A DNA stretch of 64,000 bases from Pseudoduganella guangdongensis (GCF_009857475.1 NZ_WWCJ01000002.1:248001-312000); one strand, 5' to 3'. Positions 43,042 to 52,534 are shown, numbered from the stretch's first letter. Numbers and translations: made by a program. Notes: a model not told the origin generated them from the letters alone.

Positions 43042-44307
43042 GTGCCAACCCGCCGTTTCTTGCATGCCGCATTGTTCCTGGCTCTGTCCTGCGCCGGCAT
43101 CGCGCGTGCCGGCACGCTGGTGCTGGAAAGCTGGCGGGTGGACGACAAGGCGCTGTGGGAAACCGTGCTGCTGCCGGCGTTCGAGCGCAAGCACCCCGGC
43201 ATCACGGTGAAGTTTTCGCCCACCGCGCCCACGGAATACGACACCAGCCTGGCCGCGCGCCTGGGCAGCGGCACCGCCGGCGACGTGCTGGCCTGCCGCC
43301 CCTTTGATACCTCGCTGCTGCTGTACCGCCGGGGCTACCTGGAAAAACTGAACGGCAAAGCCGGCATGGAGAACTTCGCGCCCGGCTCCCTGGTGGCCTG
43401 GCAGACCGACGACGGCAAGGACATCTTCTGCATGCCGGTGGCCTCGGTGATCCACGGCTTCCTCTACAACAAGAAGATCTTCCGCAAACTGAACCTGCAG
43501 CCGCCTGCGACCGAGGCCGAGTTCTTCGCCGCGCTCGATACGGTGCGCAAGAGCCAGTACGCGCCGCTGGCGCTGGGCACGGCCGACGAATGGCTGTCGC
43601 ACCAGACCGTGTTCACCAATATCGGTCCCAATTACTGGGGCGGCGAAAACGGACGGCGCGCGCTGATCGCGGGCAAAGCCAAATTCACCGATGCGCCCTT
43701 CGTGGCGGCCTTTGAATTCCAGGCGCGGCTGGCGGCCTACCTGCCCAAGGCGGCACCGCAGCAGACCTACCGCGATGCGCAGCAGCAGTTTGCGCAGGGC
43801 GGCACCGCGATCTACCCGGCTGGTTCCTGGGACATCTCGTATTTCAACCAGTTCCCTGAGCTGGAGCTGGGCGTCTTTGCGCCGCCGCTGCAGCATGCGG
43901 GCGACCGCTGCCAGATTTCCGACCACATGGACATTGGCATCGGCATCAACCGAAAGTCGCGCAACAAAGCCGACGCCTACAAGTTCCTGGCCTGGCTCGG
44001 CTCGCAGGAATTCGCCGACCTGTACACCAACCGCGTGACCGGCTTTTTCACCCTGTCGAACCACCTGATCGCGGTGCGCGATCCGCTGGCCAAGCAAATG
44101 GCCGCCTGGCGCAACAGCTGCGATTCGAACTTCCGCCTCAATGCGCTGATCATGAACCGCGGCTTGCCGAATATGGAAAGCGAGCTGTGGTCGGTGAACG
44201 CGCAAGTCCTGAACGGCAAACTGGGCGCGCGCGAGGCGGCGGCGCGCATCCAGAACGGTTTCTCGAAATGGTATCTGCCGCAGCAGGAAAGATCACACTC
44301 CCCCTAA
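43042..44307 (+). CDS. Periplasmic extracellular solute-binding protein 1 (sugar type)
   Basis: A 421-residue substrate-binding protein of the family-1 sugar type, with a signal peptide (MPTRRFLHAALFLALSCAGIARA). The two-lobe features include LVLESWRVDD, VLACRPFDTSLLLYRRGYLEKL, GTADEWLSHQ and the hinge-type ITPS-like IYPAGSWDISYF. It starts with GTG 43042 after TGGAGGC. No ABC permease or ATPase is nearby, which is unusual; it may feed a remote transporter or act as a receptor for the two-component system downstream. An intrinsic terminator follows its stop. Confidence 0.85.
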   Translation: MPTRRFLHAALFLALSCAGIARAGTLVLESWRVDDKALWETVLLPAFERKHPGITVKFSPTAPTEYDTSLAARLGSGTAGDVLACRPFDTSLLLYRRGYLEKLNGKAGMENFAPGSLVAWQTDDGKDIFCMPVASVIHGFLYNKKIFRKLNLQPPATEAEFFAALDTVRKSQYAPLALGTADEWLSHQTVFTNIGPNYWGGENGRRALIAGKAKFTDAPFVAAFEFQARLAAYLPKAAPQQTYRDAQQQFAQGGTAIYPAGSWDISYFNQFPELELGVFAPPLQHAGDRCQISDHMDIGIGINRKSRNKADAYKFLAWLGSQEFADLYTNRVTGFFTLSNHLIAVRDPLAKQMAAWRNSCDSNFRLNALIMNRGLPNMESELWSVNAQVLNGKLGAREAAARIQNGFSKWYLPQQERSHSP

Positions 44308-44318
44308 AAGTGTGTTGG

Positions 44319-44352
44319 CCCCGGCATGGGGAGTACGCCGGGGATTTTTTTT
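44319..44352 (+). terminator. Intrinsic terminator between the solute-binding protein and the TonB receptor
   Basis: CCCCGGC (44319-44325) and GCCGGGG (44337-44343) form a 7-bp stem with an 11-base loop followed by A and eight T. The loop contains GGGGAGT (44328-44334), complementary to ACTCCCC (44298-44304) upstream, so an alternative pairing or pseudoknot is possible. Confidence 0.85.
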
Positions 44353-44383
44353 GCATCGCTTTGAAAAAGATAAGGAAAAAGAA

Positions 44384-46981
44384 ATGAGTGGAGCACGGCT
44401 TGGAATGAAGAGACTACCGCAGCTGATCGCGCTGATGTTCGGCACGCTGGTACTGCCGCATGGTCAGGCGGCGGATGACAATGATGCGCTGCAGACGGTG
44501 GAAGTGCGCGGCATCCGCGAGACGCTGAAGCGCAACCTGGCTGAAAAGCGCGATTCGCTGAACGTGGTGGACTCTGTCAGCGCGGAAGACCTGGGCAAGT
44601 TCCCGGACAAGAACGTGGCTGATTCCTTGCAGCGTGTGCCGGGCATTTCGGTGGACCGTACCTGGGGCGAGGGCCGCGATATTTTCGTGCGCGGCACCGA
44701 CAAGAACCTGAATATGACGCAGTTGAACGGCCAGTCGGTGGCTTCCGCCTATTGGTGGAAGAACGATGCGCAGAGCCGTGGCTTTAACTACGATATCCTG
44801 CCGTCTGAATTGGTGGGCAGCCTGGATGTCTTCAAGAGCCCTTCGGCCGACCTGGACGAGGGCAGCATCGGCGGCCTGGTGATCGTGCGCACCCGCAAGC
44901 CGCTGCAGTTCAAAAAGCCCTTCACCGCGCAGGTTTCGGCGGAGGCGACTTATAGCGACCTGCCGAAGAAGACCGACCCGCAGTTCTCCGGCCTGGCGAA
45001 CTGGATCAACGAGGCGAAAACCTTCGGCGTGCTGGTGGCCCTGAGCCGCCAGGAGCGCACCATGCGCCGCGACGGCCTGGAGAACTTCACCGACGCCACC
45101 AAGTACAACATCGTCGACCAGAACGGCGTGGTCACGCCGAATGTGTACGCCTCCTGGGGCGGCGGCACGCCGATCTTCCGCCAGGACCGCGAGCGCACCA
45201 CCGGCAATGTCACGCTGCAGCTGCGCCCGACCCCGCAATCCGACATATCGCTGAATTACATGAATTCCGATATGAGCATGGACAACAGCAACCAGAACTA
45301 CCTGTGGCAGATCGGCGGCCTGGCCGATGCCAAGAACAATATCCGCATCGACAACCCGCGCTTCATCTCCAACTCGGACGGCGGCAAGTCGGTGGTGGGC
45401 GGCACGGTGGGGCCTGTGACCGGCGTTTCCTTCGAGCCGATCTACCGCGAAGCCTATGTGAAGTCCAAGGTGCTGGACCTGGAAGGCAGCTATGACGGCG
45501 ACAACTGGCGCCTGCACGCGCAGGCCGGCACCACGTCCGGCGCCGGCGGCAGCGAGCATGACCGAAACTTCTGGTTCACCGGGGATACCCGCGCCACCAT
45601 CAATATCGCGCCGGATACCTACGAGGTGAAGTACCTCGATATGAGCCCGCTGGACGCCAGCAAACTGACCCTGCAAGGCGCGCGCGACTGGATCCGCCGC
45701 ATGGAGAGCAAGGAGAAGTACGCCCAGGCCGACCTGACGCTGGACCTGGACAACTCCTTCATCAAGTCGGTTAAAACCGGCCTGAAATTCCGCGACAACA
45801 AGGTGCAGAACCGCCGCACCATCGGCACCGTGGGCCCGGGCAGCCCGGGCTGGATTTCCTACACCCTGGCCGACCTGTCCACCGGCCCGTCGCCCCACAT
45901 CAGCCAGGAAGCCGCCACCGCCGGCTCGCTGACCCAGTTCGCGTGGGTCAACGATGCGCTGGCGTCGAGCAAAGGCTTCGCCATGTACGACAAGGGCATG
46001 GTCTACAAGGAAGCCAAGGGCGAGTACTACCGCATCAAAGAGAAGATCTCGGCCGCTTATGTGCGTGCCGACTTCGCCAGCGGCCAGTGGCGCGGCGACT
46101 TCGGCGCGCGCCTGGTGCGCACGCAGCAGACTTCCGAGGCCTACCAGGACCTGGACGGCAAGGGCAACTACGTGCTGGGCAGCGTGAAGCGCAGCTACTC
46201 CGACGTGCTGCCGAACGTAAACGTGGTGTACGACTTCCGCAAGGATCTGCTGCTGCGTGCCGCTGCCGCGCGCGTCATGGCGCGCAATACCTTCAGCGAC
46301 CTGAGTGCCAGCACGGAGGTGAGCGGCACCACCAATGCTGCCAGCGCCGGCAATCCGCTGCTCAATCCTTACCACGCCAACCAGGTTGAAATCGGCGCGG
46401 AATGGTACTTTGCCGACGCCTCGCTGCTGTCGGCGACGGCTTTCGCGAAAAAGCTCGACACCTTCATCTACACCTCGACGGCGATGGAGAATGTGGCAGG
46501 CGTGCAGCGCCCGGTGACCCGTCCGCACAATGCCGACAACGGCGCCAAGGTGAACGGCATCGAGCTGCAATGGCAGCAAGCCTTCGGCAGCAGCGGCTTT
46601 GGCACGGTGGTCAACTTCACCTACACGGATGCCAAGGCCGGCACGCTGGCCGGCGGCCGCCGCCTGAACGTGGTGGGCAACTCGAAGAACCAGCTGAATG
46701 CCAGCGTGTTCTACGAGAAGGGCGGCTACAGCGCGCGCCTGTCGTACAACTACCGCTCGAAATCCTACGGTGGCCTGAACCAGGGCGGGCAGGACGTGAA
46801 CAGCGCCTACGGCCAGTGGGACGCCACCGCCAACTGGGATATCACGCCGCAGTACAGCATCTATGCCAGCGCCGTGAACCTGAACAATGAGCTGATCCGC
46901 ACCAACACCACGGACGGCTTGCCGGTCGGGGTGTACGAGAACGGCGCGCGTTACAGCGTCGGCCTGCGCGGCAAGTTCTGA
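44384..46981 (+). CDS. TonB-dependent outer-membrane receptor (carbohydrate type)
   Basis: An 865-residue outer-membrane active transporter. After the signal peptide (MKRLPQLIALMFGTLVLPHGQAA, preceded by seven residues) come the plug domain with VEVRGIRETLKRNLAEKRD, AEDLGKFPDKNVADSLQRVPGIS, a WWKND segment and SPSADLDEGSIGG, then a 22-strand barrel ending in RYSVGLRGKF with the terminal phenylalanine. The plug pattern is that of TonB receptors for oligosaccharides in Xanthomonas/Caulobacter-type bacteria. ATG 44384 follows TAAGGA. The context points to a sugar or glycan ligand. Confidence 0.93.
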   Translation: MSGARLGMKRLPQLIALMFGTLVLPHGQAADDNDALQTVEVRGIRETLKRNLAEKRDSLNVVDSVSAEDLGKFPDKNVADSLQRVPGISVDRTWGEGRDIFVRGTDKNLNMTQLNGQSVASAYWWKNDAQSRGFNYDILPSELVGSLDVFKSPSADLDEGSIGGLVIVRTRKPLQFKKPFTAQVSAEATYSDLPKKTDPQFSGLANWINEAKTFGVLVALSRQERTMRRDGLENFTDATKYNIVDQNGVVTPNVYASWGGGTPIFRQDRERTTGNVTLQLRPTPQSDISLNYMNSDMSMDNSNQNYLWQIGGLADAKNNIRIDNPRFISNSDGGKSVVGGTVGPVTGVSFEPIYREAYVKSKVLDLEGSYDGDNWRLHAQAGTTSGAGGSEHDRNFWFTGDTRATINIAPDTYEVKYLDMSPLDASKLTLQGARDWIRRMESKEKYAQADLTLDLDNSFIKSVKTGLKFRDNKVQNRRTIGTVGPGSPGWISYTLADLSTGPSPHISQEAATAGSLTQFAWVNDALASSKGFAMYDKGMVYKEAKGEYYRIKEKISAAYVRADFASGQWRGDFGARLVRTQQTSEAYQDLDGKGNYVLGSVKRSYSDVLPNVNVVYDFRKDLLLRAAAARVMARNTFSDLSASTEVSGTTNAASAGNPLLNPYHANQVEIGAEWYFADASLLSATAFAKKLDTFIYTSTAMENVAGVQRPVTRPHNADNGAKVNGIELQWQQAFGSSGFGTVVNFTYTDAKAGTLAGGRRLNVVGNSKNQLNASVFYEKGGYSARLSYNYRSKSYGGLNQGGQDVNSAYGQWDATANWDITPQYSIYASAVNLNNELIRTNTTDGLPVGVYENGARYSVGLRGKF

Positions 46982-46992
46982 CCTGCCGCAAC

Positions 46993-47027
46993 GCCTCCCT
47001 CCAGCCGGAGGGAGGCTTTCCTTTCTT
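46993..47027 (+). terminator. Intrinsic terminator after the TonB receptor gene
   Basis: GCCTCCCTCC (46993-47002) pairs with GGAGGGAGGC (47007-47016) across a 4-base loop, followed by TTTCCTTTCTT. It separates the receptor from the MFS gene only 16 bases further on, so the MFS transporter depends on read-through or its own promoter. Confidence 0.88.
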
Positions 47028-47042
47028 AGCTCCTGGATTCAC

Positions 47043-48389
47043 ATGCAAAAAGAACAGACCTACGAGATGGACGGCATGGCCGCAGCGCCGGCCGTCGCGG
47101 GCGGCAGCGTAGTAGTTGCCATGACTTTCATCGGCCTGATGTTTTTCATCCTCGGCTGCGCCACGTGGCTGAACGGATCGCTGATCCCCTTCCTCAAGAT
47201 CGCCTGTGAGCTCAACAACTTCCAGTCACTCTGGGTGACTTTTGCTTTCTACATCGCCTACACCTTGATGGCGCTGCCCTCCGCCGCCGTGCTGCGCCGC
47301 ACCGGCTACCGCGCCGGCATGTCGATCGGCCTGGCTGTGATGGCGCTGGGCGCGCTGCTGTTCATTCCTGCCGCGCGCGCCACCTCCTACGCTATGTTCC
47401 TGTTCGCGCTATTCACCCTGGCCAGCGGCATGACCCTGATGCAGACGGCGATCAATCCCTACATCGTGTGCATCGGCGCGCGTGAAAGCGCGGCCATGCG
47501 CATCAGCATCATGGGCCTGTTCAACAAGACGGCGGGCGTGCTGGTGCCGCTGGCCTTTAGCGGCATGATGCTGAAGGACTTCGGCAGCTATTCCGACACC
47601 GCACTGGCGGCCATGAGCGCGGCGGACGGCGCGCTGCTGCGCAGCCAGCTGGCGCAGCGCTTGGTGCTGCCCTACGCCCTGATGGCTGCCGGCCTGCTGG
47701 CCATGGCCGCCATCGTGCGCTTCTCGCCCTTGCGTGAGATCCCCGAGCAGCAGGCCGTCGAAGAACCAGGCACGTCGCGCTGGGGTGTGCTGCAGTTCCC
47801 GCAGCTGGTGCTGGGCGCGCTGGCGCTGTTCGTCTATGTCGGCGTGGAAGTGATCGCGGGCGACACCATCGGCCTGTACGGGCATAACCTGCACGTCGAG
47901 AATTTCGGCGTTCTCACTTCGTACACCATGGGCTTCATGGTGGCGGGCTATGTGGTGGGCATTGTCGCCATCCCGCGCTGGCTGTCGCAGAAGCAGGCCC
48001 TGTTGCTGTCCGCCGTTTGCGGAATGATCTTTTCGCTCGGTGTGATCCAGGGTTCGGCGACCGCCCACGGTTTGTCGCAGGTCATGCTGGGTTGGGCCGG
48101 CGTGCCGGCGGTGCCGGACACCGTGATGTACCTTGCCATGCTGGGCTTTGCCAATGCGCTGGTGTGGCCCGCGATCTGGCCGCTGGCGCTGGAAGGGCTG
48201 GGGCGCTACACCGCCAGCGGCTCGGCGCTGCTGATCATGGGCATTGCCGGCGGCGCGCTGCTGCCCATGCTGTACGGTCACTTTTCCGACAGCGTTGGTT
48301 CGCAGGCGGCGTACTGGCTGCTGCTGCCTTGCTATGCCGTGATCCTGTTCTATGCCGTAAAAGGACACAAAATGACGTCATGGAGATAG
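47043..48389 (+). CDS. MFS sugar permease (FucP / glucose-galactose type)
   Basis: Inner-membrane sugar:H+ symporter of 448 residues with twelve predicted helices. The family features are FIGLMFFILGCATWLNGSLIPFLKIACEL at the first helices (typical FucP/GluP pattern), the RRTGYRAGM loop, and TLMQTAINPY in the fourth helix. The sugar cannot be fixed; the group covers fucose, glucose, galactose and N-acetylglucosamine permeases. It lies between the TonB receptor and the second solute-binding protein and is the only inner-membrane transporter of the cluster. Confidence 0.92.
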   Translation: MQKEQTYEMDGMAAAPAVAGGSVVVAMTFIGLMFFILGCATWLNGSLIPFLKIACELNNFQSLWVTFAFYIAYTLMALPSAAVLRRTGYRAGMSIGLAVMALGALLFIPAARATSYAMFLFALFTLASGMTLMQTAINPYIVCIGARESAAMRISIMGLFNKTAGVLVPLAFSGMMLKDFGSYSDTALAAMSAADGALLRSQLAQRLVLPYALMAAGLLAMAAIVRFSPLREIPEQQAVEEPGTSRWGVLQFPQLVLGALALFVYVGVEVIAGDTIGLYGHNLHVENFGVLTSYTMGFMVAGYVVGIVAIPRWLSQKQALLLSAVCGMIFSLGVIQGSATAHGLSQVMLGWAGVPAVPDTVMYLAMLGFANALVWPAIWPLALEGLGRYTASGSALLIMGIAGGALLPMLYGHFSDSVGSQAAYWLLLPCYAVILFYAVKGHKMTSWR

Positions 48390-48421
48390 AATTGCCAGAT
48401 CGTTATCTGCTGGAGTAGTAG

Positions 48422-49750
48422 GTGCCAACGTTCCACCGGCGTTCGCAGCTTGCACGCCTGGCGTGCCTGCTGACACTTCCCTTGCTGTTGCTCCCCCTGC
48501 CGGGCCGCGCGTCCGGCACGCCGTCCTTGCAGGTGCTGCACTGGTGGACTTCTGCCGGCGAACGCCATGCCGCCAAAGTGCTGGCGGCGCGGCTGGGCGA
48601 TGAGGGCATCACCTGGCAGGACGCCGCCATCCCCGGCGGCGCCGGCCTGGGCGCGGGCAAGGTGCTGCGCAGCCGGGTGCTGGCGGGCGACGCGCCGGAC
48701 GCCACGCAGATCATCGGCGTCTCCATCGGCGAGTGGGCGGAACTGGGGCTGCTGCTGGAGCTGGATGGCGTGGCCAACGCCGGCAACTGGAACAAGGCGC
48801 TATTTCCCACCGTGCGCGAGCTGGTGCGCCATCGCGGCCACGTGGTCGCCGCGCCGCTCGGTATCCACCGCATCAATACCCTGTTTTACAACCGCAAAGT
48901 GTTTGCGCGCCTGAACCTGGCGCCGCCATCGACCTGGACCGAGTTCGAGCAGGCGGCAAGGAAGCTGCGCGCGGCGGGCGTGGCGCCCCTGGTGCAGAGC
49001 AGCGAGCCGTGGCAGGTCGCCACGCTGTTCGAGAACCTGCTGCTGGCGACCGGCGGCCCGGAGTACTACCGCGAGCTGTTCGTGCGCCAAAGCCCGCAAG
49101 CGGCCGCCGACACGCGCCTGGCGCAGGCCTTGCAGCGCCTGCGCGGCCTGAAAGCATGGATGCTGAACCCGGCCGAGGAGCAGCCCTGGACCGAAGCGGT
49201 GAAGCGCTTCGGGCGCGGCGAGGCGGCCATGTTCGTGATGGGCGACTGGGCCAAGGCGGAACTGGGCGAGCTGGGATACGCCATCGACAGCGATTTCTCC
49301 TGCGTGGCGCTGCCCGGCACCGACAACTACCATTTGTACAGCGTGGACACGCTGGCCATGTTCGTTAACGACTACTCGCGCCAGGGTGCGCAGGAAAAGC
49401 TGGCCAAGGCCGTGATGTCGCCGTTGGCGCAGCAGCAGTACAGCGCCGCCAAGGGTTCGGTGCCGGTGCGGCGCGACGCCAGCCAGGCCACGATGGACAG
49501 CTGCGCGCGCTCCTCCTGGCGTGGCTTCGCGCGCGGCGCCGCGTCGCAGGCGCCCAGCCTGGTGCACCGCATGGCCGCCGACGAGGAAAGCCGCGACGCC
49601 ATCATCGCCGAAATCCACCGCTTCTACCTGGACGACAGCATGGCGCCGGCGGAAACGCAGCGCCGCCTGGCGGGCCTGCTGCGTACCCTGAATTTCAGAT
49701 CACACAAACAAGGAAGCCACCATGGCGCGCAAGATCCTGATCGTCGATGA
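48422..49750 (+). CDS. Periplasmic extracellular solute-binding protein 2, coupled to the two-component genes
   Basis: A 442-residue family-1 substrate-binding protein starting with GTG 48422 (signal peptide within MPTFHRRSQLARLACLLTLPLLLL, mature part from about RASGTPS). It has LQVLHWWTSAGERHAAKVLA, IGEWAELGLLLEL, PLGIHRINTLFYNRKVFARL, and EAVKRFGRGEAAMFVMGDW, typical of sugar-binding proteins. Its 3' end overlaps the response regulator gene by 29 bases, so translation is coupled. Rather than feeding an ABC importer (none is nearby), it could present its ligand to the kinase encoded two genes on. Confidence 0.88.
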   Translation: MPTFHRRSQLARLACLLTLPLLLLPLPGRASGTPSLQVLHWWTSAGERHAAKVLAARLGDEGITWQDAAIPGGAGLGAGKVLRSRVLAGDAPDATQIIGVSIGEWAELGLLLELDGVANAGNWNKALFPTVRELVRHRGHVVAAPLGIHRINTLFYNRKVFARLNLAPPSTWTEFEQAARKLRAAGVAPLVQSSEPWQVATLFENLLLATGGPEYYRELFVRQSPQAAADTRLAQALQRLRGLKAWMLNPAEEQPWTEAVKRFGRGEAAMFVMGDWAKAELGELGYAIDSDFSCVALPGTDNYHLYSVDTLAMFVNDYSRQGAQEKLAKAVMSPLAQQQYSAAKGSVPVRRDASQATMDSCARSSWRGFARGAASQAPSLVHRMAADEESRDAIIAEIHRFYLDDSMAPAETQRRLAGLLRTLNFRSHKQGSHHGAQDPDRR

Positions 49751-50435
49751 TGACCAGAAAACCCGGCTGCTGTTGAAGGCCTACCTGGAAAAGAACCAGT
49801 ACGAGGTGATCCTTTCGCACAATGGCGAGAGCTTCCTGGCCGAACTGCAGGCGCACGCCGAGCAGCTGTCGCTGGTGATCCTGGATGTGATGCTGCCCGA
49901 TACCGACGGCTTTGCGCTGTGCCGCATTGTGCGCAAGCGCTCCAACCTGCCCATCATCATGCTGACCGCCAGTTCCGACGAAACCGACCGCGTGGTGGGG
50001 CTGGAGCTGGGCGCCGACGACTACATCGCCAAGCCGTACAGCCCGCGCGAGCTGCTGGCGCGCATCAAGGCCATCCTGCGCCGCGCCGGGGCGGAGGCCG
50101 CGCCGGCAATCCGCTCCTACCACTTCAACGGCTTCACCCTGGACCTGGCGGAACGCACCGTGGTCGATAGCGCCGGGGCGCCGCTGGCCCTGACCGGGCT
50201 CGATTTCCAGCTGCTGAAATACTTCGTCGAGCATCCCGGCATTGTGCTGGACCGCAGCCTGCTATGCGAAGAAACGCGCGGCCGCGATGCCGGCCCGCTG
50301 GACCGCTCGCTCGATGTGCAGATCAGCCGCCTGCGCCTGCGCCTGAACGACGACGGCAAACAGCCCATGCTGATCAAGACGGTGCGCGGCGCCGGCTACG
50401 TCTTCTCTGCCACGGTGTCGGTGACGCATGCGTAG
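49722..50435 (+). CDS. OmpR/PhoB-family response regulator
   Basis: A 237-residue regulator with a receiver domain (IVDDDQK, phospho-acceptor aspartate in LVILDVMLPDTDG, LTASSDETDR, and KPYSPREL) and a C-terminal winged helix (LALTGLDFQLLKYFVEHPG, LDRSLDVQISRLRLRLND, IKTVRGAGYVF). It overlaps the preceding solute-binding gene by 29 bases and the kinase gene by 8 bases. Likely target: the GTAA direct repeats at 42820-42897. Confidence 0.94.
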   Translation: MARKILIVDDDQKTRLLLKAYLEKNQYEVILSHNGESFLAELQAHAEQLSLVILDVMLPDTDGFALCRIVRKRSNLPIIMLTASSDETDRVVGLELGADDYIAKPYSPRELLARIKAILRRAGAEAAPAIRSYHFNGFTLDLAERTVVDSAGAPLALTGLDFQLLKYFVEHPGIVLDRSLLCEETRGRDAGPLDRSLDVQISRLRLRLNDDGKQPMLIKTVRGAGYVFSATVSVTHA

Positions 50436-51861
50436 CTTCTGGCCGCAGTCGCTGTTGGCGCGGCTGTCGCTGGTGATGGTGGCGGGCCTGCTGCTGACGC
50501 AGGTGGCTGGCAGCGTGCTGTGGACCATGCAGTTGCGCGACAAGACCGAGGCCGACGTGCAGTCGGCGGCGCAGTACCTGGGGCAGGGCGCCGCCAGTTC
50601 GATCCGCTTTTTCCGCAGCCTGCCGCCCAGCTACCGCAGCCTGCTGATCCAGCAGTTCCGCGAAATGGGTGGCACCCGCTTTTATGTCGCGCTCAATCGC
50701 GGCGAGGTGGCGCTGCAGCAGATCGCGCCGCAGCCGCTGGCGCAAACGGCACTCGGCGCGCTGGAAGCCACGCTGCGCAACGACCTGGCGGGCGAAAGCC
50801 GCCTGCGCCTGGCGTTCGCCTGGCCGGAGCAGCTGGCGGTGTCGCCGGACGGTATCCGCGTCGGCGACCTGCCGGAAGCCTGGGTGCGCCACATCCTGCT
50901 GTTGAAACCCGATCCGGCGCCGATCCTGGTGATCCAGACCGAACTCGAACCGGGCAACTGGCTCTATCTCGCCACCCTGATGCCGAACCCGTACTTCCTG
51001 AACAGTAACGACCCCTTGTCGCGCGACAAGCTGGTGGTGCAGGGCGTCTCGCTGGCGGTCCTGCTGCTGCTGTCCTTCCTGATGGTGCGCTCGATCACGC
51101 GCCCGCTGGCGGCGCTGTCCGATGCGGCGGAAGCCTTCGGTAAGGACGACCACGCGCCGGCGCTGCCAGCCTCCGGCAGCCGCGAGATCGTCAGCACGGC
51201 GCGCGCTTTCGGCGCCATGCGCGAGCGCATCGCCAAATACATCAAGGACCGTGAGCGCCTGTTCATCTCCATCTCGCACGACCTGCGCACGCCGATCACG
51301 CGCCTGAAACTGCGCGCCGAGCTGCTGGACGACGACGCGCTGCGCGAGGAGTTCGAGGAAGACCTGGACGAGCTGGACATGATGGTGAAGGGAGCGCTGC
51401 AATGCGTGAAGGACAGCGATATCCACGAGAACCCGACCGAAGTGAAGCTGGACCCACTGATCCGGCGCATGGTGCGCAGCGCGCAGCTGGCGGGCCACAA
51501 CGTGGCATATGCGGATAGCGGCGTCGCCGTGCGCGCCAAGCCGCTGGCCTTGAAGCGCGCCATCGGCAACCTGCTGGACAACGCCTTGTACTACGGCGAG
51601 CGCGCCGAGATCAGCGTACGGGCTTTGCCGGCCTGGATCGAGATCGCAGTGCGCGACCACGGCCCCGGCGTGCCGGAGGAGGCGATTGCCAGCTTGCTGG
51701 AGCCATATGTGCGCCTGTCCCACGGTCGTGCGCACAACGACGCGGGTCTGGGCTTGGGACTGGGCATTGCCAACGGCATTGTGGAAGGGCATGGCGGCCA
51801 GCTGCTGCTGGCCAACCATCCCGATGGCGGCTTGAACGCGGTGATCCGCTTGCCGGCCTAG
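50428..51861 (+). CDS. Membrane sensor histidine kinase (EnvZ/BaeS type)
   Basis: A 477-residue kinase with an N-terminal membrane helix (about 10-30), a periplasmic domain of about 160 residues, a second membrane helix (about 200-220), a HAMP segment (RSITRPLAALSDAAEAFG), the phospho-acceptor histidine in ISISHDLRTPITRLKLRAEL and an HATPase domain (N-box GNLLDNALYYG, G-box DHGPGVPEE, then GLGLGLGIANGIVEGHGG). The periplasmic domain is large enough to contact solute-binding protein 2. It ends with 4-base overlap of the convergent HPRT gene. Confidence 0.92.
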   Translation: MRSFWPQSLLARLSLVMVAGLLLTQVAGSVLWTMQLRDKTEADVQSAAQYLGQGAASSIRFFRSLPPSYRSLLIQQFREMGGTRFYVALNRGEVALQQIAPQPLAQTALGALEATLRNDLAGESRLRLAFAWPEQLAVSPDGIRVGDLPEAWVRHILLLKPDPAPILVIQTELEPGNWLYLATLMPNPYFLNSNDPLSRDKLVVQGVSLAVLLLLSFLMVRSITRPLAALSDAAEAFGKDDHAPALPASGSREIVSTARAFGAMRERIAKYIKDRERLFISISHDLRTPITRLKLRAELLDDDALREEFEEDLDELDMMVKGALQCVKDSDIHENPTEVKLDPLIRRMVRSAQLAGHNVAYADSGVAVRAKPLALKRAIGNLLDNALYYGERAEISVRALPAWIEIAVRDHGPGVPEEAIASLLEPYVRLSHGRAHNDAGLGLGLGIANGIVEGHGGQLLLANHPDGGLNAVIRLPA

Positions 51862-52439
51862 CGCGTGCTCAGGTCGTCCGGATTGATGGCCCACAGGCCC
51901 GGCAGGTTGCGCCAGTAGCCGTAAGCGTCCATGCCGAAGCCGACCACGAAGCGGTTCGGGATCGTAATGCCCACCAGGTCGGCCTTCACCGGCTTCACCT
52001 TGCCGATATCCTTATCGCAGAAGACGGCGATGATGACTTCCTTGGCGCCCATCTCCAGCAGGCGTTCCTTGACGTGGGCCAGGGTCTCGCCTTCGTCGAG
52101 GATGTCGTCCAGCACGATCACGGTGCGGCCCGAGACGGTCGGTCGCGGCACCACCTTCCACACCACTTTGCCGCCCTGGTCGTCATCGCCATAACGGCTG
52201 ACGTGGATGTAGTCGAATTCGAGTGGGAAAGTCAGCTGCGGCAGGATGTTGCCGGTGAAGACCACGGCGCCGCCCATCACGCCCAGCACCAGCGGGAATT
52301 CCTGCCGCGATGCATCGCCGTAGCGGTCGTTCAGCGCGCCGGCCATGCGGCGCACAGCTGCCTGCACCGTTTCCTGGTCGTAGAGTTCTTCCGCATTGGC
52401 GAGCAGGGAGCGCGCGCGGTTGTGGTGAAAATCTTGCAT
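51858..52439 (-). CDS. hpt: Hypoxanthine-guanine phosphoribosyltransferase
   Basis: Purine-salvage enzyme of 193 residues. Motifs include LGVMGGAVVFTGN (PRPP loop region), YIHVSRYGDDDQG (flexible-loop motif), the 5-phosphoribose site VIVLDDILDEGETL and the base-contacting VGFGMDAYGYWRNL. It belongs to the bacterial HPRT branch. ATG 52439 (MQDFHHN) is chosen over a frame seven codons longer. It follows the PaaK-like gene by about 95 bases on the same strand and may have its own promoter. Confidence 0.92.
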   Translation of the reverse strand: MQDFHHNRARSLLANAEELYDQETVQAAVRRMAGALNDRYGDASRQEFPLVLGVMGGAVVFTGNILPQLTFPLEFDYIHVSRYGDDDQGGKVVWKVVPRPTVSGRTVIVLDDILDEGETLAHVKERLLEMGAKEVIIAVFCDKDIGKVKPVKADLVGITIPNRFVVGFGMDAYGYWRNLPGLWAINPDDLSTR

Positions 52440-52534
52440 GATGTTTCTGCGGCAGGTCAAGAATGGCTCAATTATCCCGCCATTCCGCCGCCTGCCCTAG
52501 AAACAGTTGGATTTACGCCACACGCGTCCTGATC

